A stretch of DNA of 64,000 nt from Aerobium sp039839275 (GTDB taxonomy: Bacteria; Pseudomonadota; Alphaproteobacteria; Rhizobiales; Rhizobiaceae): the NCBI RefSeq assembly GCF_039839275.1, contig NZ_JBDOQP010000002.1, positions 682,001 through 746,000 on the forward strand, in the 5' to 3' direction. The position numbers were made by a program, and so were the translations under genes. This document shows, one piece after another, positions 1 to 8,331 of this stretch. Positions within the stretch are counted from its first letter, which is position 1. The number at the start of each line of letters is the position of its first letter. The notes below the pieces were generated by a model. The model was not told the DNA's origin, did no database searches, and saw only the letters and a program-made list of their open reading frames with translations.

Positions 1-239
1 AGGTTGAGATGCCGCTGCTCGACAAGGTCTACGAGGCCTGGTCGTTCAACGCGATCCCCCGGATCGGCGAATTCGTCGCCGGCGACGGAGAGCCATACCG
101 GTATCTCGTCGAATCGATCGCCCGGTTTCCGAACCAGCAGAATTTCGGCGCCATGATCGGCAGGGCGGGCTTCGACCGCGTGACCTGGCGCAACTACTCC
201 GGCGGCATAGCGGCGCTGCATTCCGGCTGGAAGCTGTGA
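1..239 (+). CDS. ubiE: UbiE, C-terminal part (cut by window start)
   Basis: This is the last ~79 codons of a C-methyltransferase of ubiquinone/menaquinone biosynthesis. The gene begins left of the window; the reading frame has codons starting at position 3. The tail residues YLVESIARFPNQQNF followed by a GFDRV.WRNYSGGIAALHSGWK ending are the standard UbiE/COQ5 C-terminus, which closes the SAM-dependent methyltransferase fold. UbiE methylates the 2-polyprenyl benzoquinol ring. It lies 13 bp upstream of ubiB in the same direction, the usual order in Rhizobiales, so the two are almost certainly co-transcribed. The family assignment is from recognised sequence; the N-terminal SAM-binding motifs are outside the window. 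Confidence 0.93.
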   Translation, partial: VEMPLLDKVYEAWSFNAIPRIGEFVAGDGEPYRYLVESIARFPNQQNFGAMIGRAGFDRVTWRNYSGGIAALHSGWKL

Positions 240-252
240 GGCGGCACCTCGC

Positions 253-1827
253 ATGAGCACAGTAGCCGCCTGGTTCCGGCTGGTCCGCGCCGGCTGGATC
301 ATGACCCGCGAGGGCGTGGTCGGCGCGCTGCCGGGCGACCAGCTCACCGGACCGCCCCGCACGGCATGGGGCATCGCGAAACTCCTTGCCCGGCGCACCA
401 CCCGGAGCCGTGAGCGCAGCCAACGCATGACGCGCGCGATCAACCGGCTCGGCCCCTCCTACGTCAAGCTCGGCCAGTTCCTCGCGACCCGGCCGGACGT
501 CGTGGGTACCGATATCGCCCTCGACCTTGCCAACCTGCAGGACCGGATGGAGACATTTCCCACCGCGCTTGCGGTGGCGGAAATCGAAGAATCGCTCGGC
601 AGGCCGGTGACCGAACTTTACGAGACGTTCGAGGAGCCGATCGCAGCGGCTTCGATCGCGCAGGTGCATCCGGCCACGATGATCCGCGACGGGATCCTGG
701 AAGACGTCGCGGTCAAGGTCATCCGCCCCGGTGTCCGGCGGCGCTTCTACAACGACCTCGAAAGCTTCTTCCTCGCGGCGCGGCTGCAGGAACAGTTCGT
801 TCGCTCCTCCCGCAGGCTGAAGCCGGTCGAGGTGACGAAGACCCTCGCCCAGACGACAAAGATCGAGATGGACTTGCGGCTGGAGGCGGCGGCGATCTCC
901 GAGCTTGCGGAGAACACCAAGGGCGACCCGGGCTTCCGCGTCCCATGGGTGGATTGGGAGCGCACCGGCCGCGACGTCATCACCATGGAGTGGATCGCCG
1001 GCGTCAAGATGAACGACATCGACGGGTTGCGCGCTGCCGGGCACGATCTCGCGCAATTGGCGGCGACGCTCATCCAGTCCTTCCTGCGCCATACGCTGCG
1101 CGACGGCTTCTTCCACGCCGACATGCATCCCGGCAATCTCTTCGTCGAAGCCGACGGCACGATCGTTGCCGTCGATCTCGGCATCGCGGGACGCCTCGGC
1201 AAGAAGGAGCGGCGGTTCCTTGCCGAGATTCTCTACGGCTTCATCACGCGCGATTACCTGCGCGTGGCCGAAGTGCATTTCGAGGCCGGCTATGTGCCGC
1301 GCACCCATGACGTGCATGCCTTCGCGCAGGCCATCCGGGCCATCGGCGAGCCCATTCACGGCCAGCCAGCAGAGACGATCTCGATGGCGCGCCTGTTGAC
1401 GCTTCTGTTCGAGGTGACAGAACTGTTCGACATGCAGACGCGCACCGAACTGGTGCTGCTGCAAAAGACCATGGTGGTGGTCGAGGGCGTGGCGCGCACG
1501 CTCGACCCGGCCTTCAACATGTGGCGGACGGCCGAGCCGGTGGTGGGCGACTGGATCAGGGCCAATCTCGGCCCGCGCGGTATGCTGGACGACGCGCGCG
1601 AGGGGCTGGGCGCCATGGTGTCGCTGGCGCGCCAGGCACCGGAACTGGCTGCGCGCACCGAGCGCCTGTCACGCGAGATCGATGCCATGGCCGAGAACGG
1701 GCTGCGCTTCGACGACGAAACCGCGCACAAGATCGGCCGGGCGGAGGCGCGCCACACGCGCTCCGGCCGCATCGCGCTGTGGGTGATCGCTGCAACGCTG
1801 GTCTGGATCGCGTGGCAGATGGCGTGA
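253..1827 (+). CDS. ubiB: UbiB, ABC1/ADCK-like atypical kinase for ubiquinone biosynthesis
   Basis: A 524-residue protein of the UbiB/COQ8 family, which supports ubiquinone biosynthesis as an atypical kinase/ATPase at the membrane. Visible motifs: the KxGQ segment (GPSYVKLGQFLATRPDVV, about residues 72-89), the alanine-rich AAASIAQVH nucleotide loop, VAVKVIRPGV with the conserved Lys, the catalytic loop FFHADMHPGNLFV, and the metal-binding VDLGIAGRL. The C-terminus has a hydrophobic helix (ALWVIAATLVWIAWQ), the expected membrane anchor. The length fits the family. It follows ubiE by 13 bp. In related genomes coaBC normally follows directly; here a toxin-antitoxin pair separates them. Confidence 0.96.
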   Translation: MSTVAAWFRLVRAGWIMTREGVVGALPGDQLTGPPRTAWGIAKLLARRTTRSRERSQRMTRAINRLGPSYVKLGQFLATRPDVVGTDIALDLANLQDRMETFPTALAVAEIEESLGRPVTELYETFEEPIAAASIAQVHPATMIRDGILEDVAVKVIRPGVRRRFYNDLESFFLAARLQEQFVRSSRRLKPVEVTKTLAQTTKIEMDLRLEAAAISELAENTKGDPGFRVPWVDWERTGRDVITMEWIAGVKMNDIDGLRAAGHDLAQLAATLIQSFLRHTLRDGFFHADMHPGNLFVEADGTIVAVDLGIAGRLGKKERRFLAEILYGFITRDYLRVAEVHFEAGYVPRTHDVHAFAQAIRAIGEPIHGQPAETISMARLLTLLFEVTELFDMQTRTELVLLQKTMVVVEGVARTLDPAFNMWRTAEPVVGDWIRANLGPRGMLDDAREGLGAMVSLARQAPELAARTERLSREIDAMAENGLRFDDETAHKIGRAEARHTRSGRIALWVIAATLVWIAWQMA

Positions 1828-1832
1828 TAGCA

Positions 1833-1861
1833 TTGACAGCAGTGCTAGCACTCACTAGCTT
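1833..1861 (+). promoter_or_regulatory. Promoter and palindromic operator of the FitAB-type module
   Basis: A sigma-70-like promoter sits just after the ubiB stop: TTGACA at 1833-1838, a 17-bp spacer, and TAGCTT at 1856-1861. The spacer contains a perfect 12-bp palindrome AGTGCTAGCACT (1841-1852). FitAB complexes of other bacteria bind inverted repeats with TGC...GCA half-sites, so autorepression by the downstream pair is a reasonable inference. Transcription would start near 1868, downstream of the ATG at 1862. Confidence 0.6.
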
Positions 1862-1882
1862 ATGTGGGCAAAGGAAACGCTT

Positions 1883-2152
1883 TTGGCTGCGCTGACGATC
1901 AGGAACATCGACGATGAAACCAAGCAGGCCTTGCGGCTGCGTGCTGCCAGGCATGGCGTTTCGATGGAACAGGAAGTCCGCACCATTCTGAAGAACGCCG
2001 TACTTTCAAGCCACCCGAAAGAACGCAGCGACGAGAGGCCGGGGCGGAACTTCTACGAATCCATCCGTGAACTGGTCGAACCTTACGGGGGATTTGACTT
2101 GGACATTCCCGAACGTTCCAAGGATATGCGTGACCCGCCCGTGTTCGAGTAG
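1883..2152 (+). CDS. FitA/VapB-type antitoxin (ribbon-helix-helix)
   Basis: A small protein of about 89 residues with the N-terminus AALTIRNIDDETKQALRLRA, the pattern of FitA-like Arc/MetJ-type ribbon-helix-helix antitoxins that bind DNA as dimers. The C-terminal part is acidic and charged, as expected for the toxin-binding tail. I prefer TTG at 1883: AAGGA (1871-1875) is correctly spaced in front of it, the protein then matches the usual family start, and the ATG at 1862 lies upstream of the predicted transcription start. Starting at 1862 would add seven residues. The toxin gene starts 2 bp after the stop. Role inferred: it neutralises the PIN toxin and autoregulates the pair. Confidence 0.82.
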   Translation: MAALTIRNIDDETKQALRLRAARHGVSMEQEVRTILKNAVLSSHPKERSDERPGRNFYESIRELVEPYGGFDLDIPERSKDMRDPPVFE

Positions 2153-2154
2153 AC

Positions 2155-2577
2155 ATGCTGGTATTGGACACCAACGTCGTATCCGAATTGTTTCGGCCAA
2201 GCCCTGCCCCTGCTGTCGTCGATTGGTATGTGAGTCAATTTCCTGAAGATCTCTTCGTAACCGCGATCACGAAAGCCGAATGTCTTCTGGGAGTCGAATT
2301 GATGGCGGCGGGTCGGAGAAGAGATGGCCTAGCCTCGGCGATCAAGACGTTCTACGAGGATCGCCTGATTACACCTGTTCTCCCGTTTGGCGCTCTTGAG
2401 GCTGAGCATTTCGTGGAGATCGTGGTGTATCGAAGATCGACGGGCAGGCGCATCGGGGAGTTCGATGCGCAGATTGCCGCGATCACCCGGTCCCGCGGTT
2501 TTTCCATCGTCACCCGCAACGTCGACGATTTCACGGAGTGCGGTGTCACGGTGATCAATCCCTGGGAGACCGCATGA
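2155..2577 (+). CDS. FitB/VapC-type PIN-domain toxin (predicted endoribonuclease)
   Basis: A 140-residue PIN-domain protein. The acidic active-site residues expected for Mg-dependent RNases of the VapC/FitB group are visible: Asp5 (MLVLDTNVVSEL), Glu42 (TKAECLLGVE), Asp104 (GEFDAQIAAI) and the TRNVDDF acidic pair near residue 124. It begins 2 bp after the antitoxin stop, a standard type II module. Its TGA stop overlaps the ATG of coaBC (ATGA at 2574-2577), so an essential coenzyme A gene is translationally coupled to a toxin gene, which is unusual. RNA target unknown. Confidence 0.9.
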   Translation: MLVLDTNVVSELFRPSPAPAVVDWYVSQFPEDLFVTAITKAECLLGVELMAAGRRRDGLASAIKTFYEDRLITPVLPFGALEAEHFVEIVVYRRSTGRRIGEFDAQIAAITRSRGFSIVTRNVDDFTECGVTVINPWETA

Positions 2578-3800
2578 CCCTTTCCGGTAAACGCGTCCTG
2601 CTCATCATCGGCGGCGGCATCGCGGCCTATAAATGCCTCGACCTGATCCGCAGGCTTCGCGAGCGCGGAGCTGCCGTGCGCTGCGTGATGACGAAGGGCG
2701 CGCAGGAATTCATCACGCCGCTGTCCGTCGGAGCCCTGTCTGCCGACCACGTCTTCACCGACCTTTTCGACCGGCAGGACGAGCATGATGTCGGGCATAT
2801 CAGGCTGTCGCGCGAGGCGGACCTCGTCGTCGTCGCGCCGGCCACCGCCGACCTGATGGGCAAGATGGCCAACGGGCTTGCCGACGACCTCGCCTCGACG
2901 ACGCTGATGGCGACCGACAAGCCGGTGCTTGTGGCGCCGGCGATGAACCCGCGCATGTGGGCCCACGCCGCCACGCGGCGCAACCATGAAACGCTGAAGC
3001 GCGAAGGCATCCATTTCGTCGGACCCGGCAAGGGCGAGATGGCGGAAAGCGGAGAGGCTGGCGATGGCCGCATGGCCGAGCCGTTGGAAATCGTTGCGGC
3101 GGTCGAAACCCTTCTCGACGGGAAGCCGAAACCGCTCGCAGGCAAGAAAGTCGTGGTGACCTCCGGGCCGACCCACGAGCCGATCGACCCGGTGCGCTAC
3201 ATCGCCAATCGTTCGTCGGGAAAGCAGGGCCACGCGATCGCCGAGGCGCTTGCGAGGCTTGGTGCCGATGTCCGTCTCATTGCAGGACCGGTGGCGATAG
3301 CCGACCCCGCAGGCGTGACGGTCATGCGGGTGGAGACCGCGCGCCAGATGAAGGACGCCGTGCTTGCATCCCTGCCCGCCGATGCCGGCGTCTTCGTCGC
3401 GGCGGTCGCCGACTGGCGCACCGAGGGCGAGGCAGGGCAGAAGATGAAAAAGCAGGAAGGCAAGGGGCCGCCCGCGCTGCAGATGGTCGAGAACCCCGAC
3501 ATCCTCGCCACCGTCGGACACCACGAGAACCGCCCTGCCCTGGTGATCGGTTTTGCCGCCGAAACCGGCGACCTTGTCGAGAATGCGCGCAGCAAGCTTG
3601 CAAGGAAGGGCGCCGACCTGATCGTTGCCAACGACGTGTCGCATGACAGCGGCGTCAACGCTTCGGGCGTGATGGGCGGAGACCGCAATCTCGTGCGCAT
3701 CGTGTCGGTGGGGGGCGTCGAAGAATGGCCGGAAATGAGCAAGGACGACGTCGCCCGCAAGCTGGCTGATCTGATCGCGGAGCGCCTCGGGCGTGGGTGA
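2574..3800 (+). CDS. coaBC: CoaBC, bifunctional phosphopantothenoylcysteine synthetase/decarboxylase
   Basis: A 408-residue bifunctional enzyme of coenzyme A synthesis: CoaB joins cysteine to 4'-phosphopantothenate and CoaC decarboxylates the product to 4'-phosphopantetheine. The CoaC half shows the flavoprotein motif GGGIAAYK near the start and the APAMNPRMW substrate-clamp motif. The CoaB half begins around VVTSGPTHEPIDPVRYIANR with the SSGKQGHAIA nucleotide region. I chose ATG at 2574 because it gives the family N-terminus TLSGKRVLLIIGGG and forms a 4-base overlap with the toxin stop. In relatives it follows ubiB directly, so the toxin-antitoxin pair appears inserted here. Confidence 0.96.
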   Translation: MTLSGKRVLLIIGGGIAAYKCLDLIRRLRERGAAVRCVMTKGAQEFITPLSVGALSADHVFTDLFDRQDEHDVGHIRLSREADLVVVAPATADLMGKMANGLADDLASTTLMATDKPVLVAPAMNPRMWAHAATRRNHETLKREGIHFVGPGKGEMAESGEAGDGRMAEPLEIVAAVETLLDGKPKPLAGKKVVVTSGPTHEPIDPVRYIANRSSGKQGHAIAEALARLGADVRLIAGPVAIADPAGVTVMRVETARQMKDAVLASLPADAGVFVAAVADWRTEGEAGQKMKKQEGKGPPALQMVENPDILATVGHHENRPALVIGFAAETGDLVENARSKLARKGADLIVANDVSHDSGVNASGVMGGDRNLVRIVSVGGVEEWPEMSKDDVARKLADLIAERLGRG

Positions 3801-4061
3801 GCCTGTCGGCCTCGTGAAGAGCCGCCGCGGCGTCTATCCGGGCTTGTTGCTGATCTACCAGGGCCGGCCTCCGCCTCGCCAGGCTTCGGCGAAGTGTCCC
3901 CGGGTTCCCTTCGATTCAGACGTATATTTCCCCTCCAGGTGGATTTCGTACGCCCATTCGGGCTAAAAGTCCTTTGATTTGCCCGTAGAACTCAAATGCC
4001 GGGGGCAAGACAGGCGACAATTTTCCGTCGCTCTACGATGGGCAACAAGGAGGGACCAACG

Positions 4062-6053
4062 ATGTTCAAGACATTCGTGATCAACCCGCCGGTCTTTTTT
4101 GGCTCCGTCGCCATCATTGGCCTGTTTCTGGCAATAGGCATCGTGATGCCTGACCGCGCGGACGCCATTTTCGGTGGCTTGCAGGCCAACATTCTTGCGA
4201 GTTTCGGCTGGCTCTACCTGCTCTCGGTGGGCATTTTCCTTGCCGCCGTGCTGCTGTTCTGCCTCGGGCGCTTTGGTCAATTGAAACTTGGCCCAGATGA
4301 TTCAACGCCGGATTTCCGCTTCGTGTCGTGGATCGCGATGCTGTTTGCCGCCGGCATGGGCATCGGCCTGATGTTCTACGCCGTCGGTGAGCCGATGACC
4401 CATTTTCTGGCCCCGCCGACCGCAGAACCGGGCTCGATCGCGGCGATGCGCGAATCGATGTCGGTGACGTTTTTCCACTGGGGCATTCATGCCTGGGCGA
4501 TCTATGCCGTCGTCGGCCTGTCGCTGGCCTATTTCGGCTATCGCTACAACCTGCCGCTGACGATCCGGTCGGGCCTCTATCCCCTTCTCAAGGAGCGGAT
4601 CAACGGACCTATCGGCCATGTCGTCGACATCTTCGCGATCGTTGGCACCATGTTCGGCATCGCCACCTCGCTCGGCCTCGGCGTGAGCCAGATCAATGCC
4701 GGCCTAAACTACCTGACCGGCATTCCGATCGGGCCCGGCGTACAACTTCCCCTGATCGCCGTGATCACCGCGCTGGCCACGATCTCGGTGGTGACCGGGC
4801 TCGACAAGGGCGTGCGCATCCTGTCGGAAACCAATCTCGTCGTCGCGATCGTCCTGATGCTCTTCGTGCTCGTGGTTGGGCCGACGGCACAGCTATTCCG
4901 CGACTTCGTGCAGAATCTCGGGCTCTATCTCGACACGCTGGTGCTGCGCACCTTCAACATCTACGCCTACGAGCCGACGCCCTGGGTCGATGCCTGGACA
5001 CTGTTCTACTGGGCGTGGTGGATTTCCTGGTCGCCCTTCGTCGGCATGTTCATCGCGCGGATTTCGCGTGGCCGTACGGTGCGGGAGTTCATCGTTGCCG
5101 TGCTCTTCATTCCCGCGGGCTTCACCTTCTTCTGGATGACCGTCTTCGGTAACACGGCGATCTTCGTCGACACGGGAGTGGCGGCCGGTGAACTGGGCGC
5201 GGCGGTGGCGGCGGATGTGTCGGTCGGCCTGTTCCAGTTCTTCCAGTATCTGCCGTTTCCGGCTTTGACGTCGACGCTCGCGGTGATCCTGGTCGCCGTG
5301 TTCTTCATCACCTCTTCGGATTCCGGTTCACTCGTCGTCGACTCGATCGCCGCTGGTGGCGAAACCGAGACGACGACGGGCCAGCGTGTGTTCTGGTGCG
5401 TGCTCGAGGGTGTCGTTGCGGCAAGCCTGTTGCTGGCCGGCGGGCTTGGCGCATTGCAGTCGGCAACGATTGCGAGCGCCCTGCCCTTCACCTTCGTCAT
5501 GCTGGCGCTGGTCTGGGCGCTTTTCAAGGGCATGCGTGCCGACGTTGCGCAGCAGGAAGCCCATGTCGGCGTGAGTTCGCCGCCGACGCAGCCTGCTTCC
5601 GGCCTGACGTGGCAGCGCCGGCTTGCGCTGATGTTGCATGCGCCTGAGCGCAAGGAGATCGAAGCCTTCATCGCAGGCGACGTGCGGGCCGCGCTCGACC
5701 AGGTTGCCAAGGAGCTCACCCAACGCGGTCGTGATGCGCATGTGCTCGAAGAGGAAAACGGGGCGGTGGCGCTGCGCTCTCCTGCGGAAGGGGTGCGCGA
5801 TTTCCTGTATGGCGTCAGCCTGGCCGAGCACCGCCTGCCGTTCTTCTCGACGGTTGGAGCGGGCAAGCCGGAGTATCGCTACGAGGCGAGAACCTACTTC
5901 TCGAGCGGCGGGCGCGGTTATGACGTCATGGGTATGACCCGCGATCAGTTGATCCACGACGTCCTGGTGCAGTTCGAGCGCTACCTCAACCTCGTGCAGT
6001 CGCCGGAGACCCAGTTGGTGCATGGGGCACCGGAGCACGAAGTCCAGCTCTGA
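4062..6053 (+). CDS. BCCT-family betaine/choline/carnitine transporter, BetT-like
   Basis: A 663-residue inner-membrane secondary carrier of the betaine-choline-carnitine transporter family. About twelve hydrophobic segments occupy residues 10-510. The aromatic-rich stretch with FYWAWWISWSPFVGMFIARI is the BCCT signature region forming the trimethylammonium cage, and FFITSSDSGSLVVD follows as in BetT. A hydrophilic C-terminal extension of about 150 residues matches the BetT/osmosensing subgroup. The start at 4062 is fixed by AAGGAGG at 4047-4053. It stands alone downstream of coaBC after a 260-bp gap. Likely role: uptake of choline or betaine for osmoprotection or catabolism; substrate not decided by sequence. 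Confidence 0.9.
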   Translation: MFKTFVINPPVFFGSVAIIGLFLAIGIVMPDRADAIFGGLQANILASFGWLYLLSVGIFLAAVLLFCLGRFGQLKLGPDDSTPDFRFVSWIAMLFAAGMGIGLMFYAVGEPMTHFLAPPTAEPGSIAAMRESMSVTFFHWGIHAWAIYAVVGLSLAYFGYRYNLPLTIRSGLYPLLKERINGPIGHVVDIFAIVGTMFGIATSLGLGVSQINAGLNYLTGIPIGPGVQLPLIAVITALATISVVTGLDKGVRILSETNLVVAIVLMLFVLVVGPTAQLFRDFVQNLGLYLDTLVLRTFNIYAYEPTPWVDAWTLFYWAWWISWSPFVGMFIARISRGRTVREFIVAVLFIPAGFTFFWMTVFGNTAIFVDTGVAAGELGAAVAADVSVGLFQFFQYLPFPALTSTLAVILVAVFFITSSDSGSLVVDSIAAGGETETTTGQRVFWCVLEGVVAASLLLAGGLGALQSATIASALPFTFVMLALVWALFKGMRADVAQQEAHVGVSSPPTQPASGLTWQRRLALMLHAPERKEIEAFIAGDVRAALDQVAKELTQRGRDAHVLEEENGAVALRSPAEGVRDFLYGVSLAEHRLPFFSTVGAGKPEYRYEARTYFSSGGRGYDVMGMTRDQLIHDVLVQFERYLNLVQSPETQLVHGAPEHEVQL

Positions 6054-6068
6054 GCAGCCGGATCGGGC

Positions 6069-6094
6069 ACCTCCGGGCGAACCCGCCCGGAGGT
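6069..6094. terminator. Bidirectional hairpin between convergent genes
   Basis: Perfect 11-bp stem (ACCTCCGGGCG at 6069-6079, complement at 6084-6094) with an AACC loop. It lies between the converging ends of the BCCT carrier and a VOC gene and overlaps the last base of the latter's stop. There is no T-run on either side, so it may act with Rho or as an mRNA-end stabiliser. Confidence 0.6.
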
Positions 6095-6480
6095 CACCCC
6101 TCGTGCAGCATGATGAGGTTGCCGCAGGTGTCGTCGAAGATGGCCATGGTCGGTGCGCCTTCCTGGCGGGTCGGAGTGCCCTGAAAGACCACGCCCAGAC
6201 CCTTGAGCCGCTCATATTCGGCGATCACATCATCGCAGCCGAGCGACGTCAGCGGAATGCCGTGGTCGTAGAGCGCTTTTTGATACGTCCTGGCGAACTC
6301 GTAGCCGGCCGGCTCCAGCGACAGCATCGCGCCTGAGCCGTCGGCCGCCTGGATGGTCAGCCACCGATACTCGCCGGCCGGAAAGTCCTGGTGCTTCACG
6401 AAGCCGAGCGTGCCGACGTAGAAATCCTCGGCGCGTTGCTGGTCCGACACGATGATGGATGTGAGGTTGCAACGTATCAT
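6094..6480 (-). CDS. VOC-superfamily protein (glyoxalase/bleomycin-resistance fold)
   Basis: A 128-residue vicinal-oxygen-chelate protein. The paired beta-alpha-beta-beta-beta halves are recognisable: TSIIVSDQQRAEDFYVGTLG opens the first and IFDDTCGNLIMLHEG closes the second. ATG at 6480 is chosen because AAGGGAGA precedes it at good spacing and the longer frame upstream is out-of-character sequence. It is the last gene of a leftward five-gene cluster headed by an ArsR regulator. VOC proteins are metal-dependent isomerases, dioxygenases or binding proteins; substrate not assignable. Confidence 0.85.
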   Translation of the reverse strand: MIRCNLTSIIVSDQQRAEDFYVGTLGFVKHQDFPAGEYRWLTIQAADGSGAMLSLEPAGYEFARTYQKALYDHGIPLTSLGCDDVIAEYERLKGLGVVFQGTPTRQEGAPTMAIFDDTCGNLIMLHEG

Positions 6481-6508
6481 ATCGCGGTCTCCCTTGGTTG
6501 TCCTTGCT

Positions 6509-6874
6509 TCACCACGCGCCCGAGCGCTCGTCGACGAGGTGGATGATGGAGGCCGGGCTCGATACCCAGAACCCCTTGAAGTCTTCACCGAGCGATTCGA
6601 TCTCGTCGCATCGCACAACGCCTGCCTGCCGCAGGTGGCTGGCGGCGGCTTGCTTGTCGTCGGTGACGATTTCCAGCCACAGTTCCGCCTGGCTCATGGC
6701 CGGCGCCCGGTCGATCCAGAGCTGGCATCCGCCGAAGACGAAGCCGACAGACGGTTCATGTCCCTCGACTTGCGGCAGGCCGATCACGTCGCGATAGAAC
6801 CGTACCGTCGCGTCGTATTGATGCGGCGGCACCTTCAGGGCGATGTTGCGGCCGCCTGAAAAATTCGGGCTCAT
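6509..6874 (-). CDS. VOC-superfamily protein
   Basis: A 121-residue second VOC protein, different in sequence from its neighbour: GRNIALKVPPHQYDATVRFY begins the first module and FWVSSPASIIHLVDERSG the last strand. Its ATG overlaps the stop of the double-SRPBCC gene (positions 6871-6874), so the two are translationally coupled and the product may act on the same small molecule. The carrier of the usual metal ligands is unclear: the first-strand His is replaced (NIALKV), which may mean a binding rather than a catalytic role. Function unknown. Confidence 0.82.
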   Translation of the reverse strand: MSPNFSGGRNIALKVPPHQYDATVRFYRDVIGLPQVEGHEPSVGFVFGGCQLWIDRAPAMSQAELWLEIVTDDKQAAASHLRQAGVVRCDEIESLGEDFKGFWVSSPASIIHLVDERSGAW

Positions 6875-7881
6875 GATATCCTCGTCAGATCGGGTTCTCG
6901 TTCAAAAAGTTCGTCGAGAAGGTCGAGCCACATCGACCAGCCGGTTCTCAACAGTTCGGCATCCTCATCGCTGGGCGCGGGGCCATTCCATCCGTTGTGC
7001 AGTTCGAGCCGCGATCGTCCTTCCGCCGCGTCTCGAAAGACAAGCGCGACAAACTCGTCGGCGTATGGGCTGGGATCGTCGCTTTCGATGGCGAATGTGA
7101 ACTTGATGAAGTGATGCGGCAGCAGCGTCAGATATTTGCCTGAATGGACGAAGGTCTCGCCGTCGTCGCCGTCGGTCTCGACGCGAAAACGGCCGCCGAC
7201 GCGCAAGTCGGATACCAGCCGCCCGAACCAGCGATTGAGAATTCCTGCATCGGTCCAGGCCGTGTACAGCGCCGCGGGCGAGGCGGCAAAGTCCCGCTCG
7301 ACCGTGATTATGTGCTCGGGCATTACACCTGCTTCGGTGGTCAGAGCAAAACGCTCGCGATAGACCGCCTCCATGCGTGCGTGGGTCGACCAGAAGCCGC
7401 GCGGCTGATCGCCGTTGAGGACATCCTCAAGGACGCCCAGATGCGCGTCCCATCCACTCGCCACGCTGACCATCGTGTCACTATCGGCAAGGCGCCGATG
7501 GGTGACGACCAGCAGGACGTCGTTTCCGTCGGGAAAGAGTTCGAACGTCACTTCGCTGGCGCCACGGTCGCCGGGCCAGCTATAGGCGAGCGTGCGCGGC
7601 GGGTCCCATTGCGTGACGGTTCCCGGAAGCGGCGGGCTGTTCTCAAAGGCCTTGTAGCGATCCGGCGTTGGCTCATGCGAAAGCTCCGCATGGCGGAAAA
7701 GATGCTCGACCGCGCCGCCATTGCGCGGCTCCATGGGACCGGCGGCAAGCCATTTGCGGCGCTTTTCGGAATCGGTGAGATAGTCCCAGATACGCTCCGC
7801 GGGACCGGGAAGCAGCCGCTCGATCCTGACAGTGGCATCGGCGACGATCGTTCCGACGCCACCTTCAGTTCGGTCGGTCAT
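6871..7881 (-). CDS. Tandem SRPBCC (AHSA1/START-like) two-domain protein
   Basis: A 336-residue protein consisting of two AHSA1-type ligand-binding domains in one chain. The first starts TVRIERLLPGPAERIWDYLT and the second, near residue 187, starts HIITVERDFAASPAALYTAW, each followed by a W(F/L) turn and a beta-rich body with a C-terminal helix (GWDAHLGVLEDVL and GWSMWLDLLDELF). Most family members are single-domain proteins of about 150 residues, so this is a fusion or internal duplication; the two copies have diverged strongly. It sits in the ArsR operon between a single SRPBCC gene and a VOC gene. No enzymatic residues are apparent; hydrophobic ligand binding is the family theme. Confidence 0.85.
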   Translation of the reverse strand: MTDRTEGGVGTIVADATVRIERLLPGPAERIWDYLTDSEKRRKWLAAGPMEPRNGGAVEHLFRHAELSHEPTPDRYKAFENSPPLPGTVTQWDPPRTLAYSWPGDRGASEVTFELFPDGNDVLLVVTHRRLADSDTMVSVASGWDAHLGVLEDVLNGDQPRGFWSTHARMEAVYRERFALTTEAGVMPEHIITVERDFAASPAALYTAWTDAGILNRWFGRLVSDLRVGGRFRVETDGDDGETFVHSGKYLTLLPHHFIKFTFAIESDDPSPYADEFVALVFRDAAEGRSRLELHNGWNGPAPSDEDAELLRTGWSMWLDLLDELFEREPDLTRIS

Positions 7882-7890
7882 GGCGCGCTC

Positions 7891-8331
7891 CTACCCCTCA
7901 ACCAGCACCGCGAGCCCATCCAGCATCCGCGTCCATCCCGCCTTCGTCTGCTCGCCCCATTCGGCGAAGATCGCCGGCGACATCTCACTGGTCAGGGTGA
8001 GTTCGCACCCGGTGTCGAGCCGCACTATCTCGATCGTCACGCGATCGTATTCGGGGCTGATCGACGGAACGGCAAAGGTGAAGACCAATCGCCTCGGGCG
8101 ATCGATCTCGAGATATTCACCGACATGCTCCAGGTCACCATTCGCGTCGCGCCTGACGAAGGAGAACGTGCCGCCGACACGCGCATCAACCCGCGCGCTG
8201 ACGATCTCGCCATTCTGGTCACTGAAGATCCATCGTCTGGCGATCTCCGGCACGATCCAGGAGTCGAAGACACGCTCGGACGACGCGGCAAAGCGGCGCT
8301 TGACCTGCAGGGAGACTGTTTCAGTCGTCAT
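7891..8331 (-). CDS. SRPBCC (AHSA1-type) domain protein
   Basis: A 146-residue single-domain START-like protein. Typical features are VKRRFAASSERVFDSWIVPE at the N-terminus, a central beta sheet (GGTFSFVRRDANGDLEHVGE) and the terminal helix containing GWTRMLDGLAVLVEG. Its start overlaps the end of the ArsR gene by 11 bases and the double-domain gene follows after 9 bases, so all three are one transcription unit. The ArsR-AHSA1 pairing is common in Rhizobiales, but the ligand is generally unknown. Confidence 0.87.
   Translation of the reverse strand: MTTETVSLQVKRRFAASSERVFDSWIVPEIARRWIFSDQNGEIVSARVDARVGGTFSFVRRDANGDLEHVGEYLEIDRPRRLVFTFAVPSISPEYDRVTIEIVRLDTGCELTLTSEMSPAIFAEWGEQTKAGWTRMLDGLAVLVEG

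Noticed and set aside
46..1464. Large minus-strand frame opposite ubiB
   Set aside because: Low-complexity Arg/His/Gly-rich product, antisense to a clear gene with conserved motifs.
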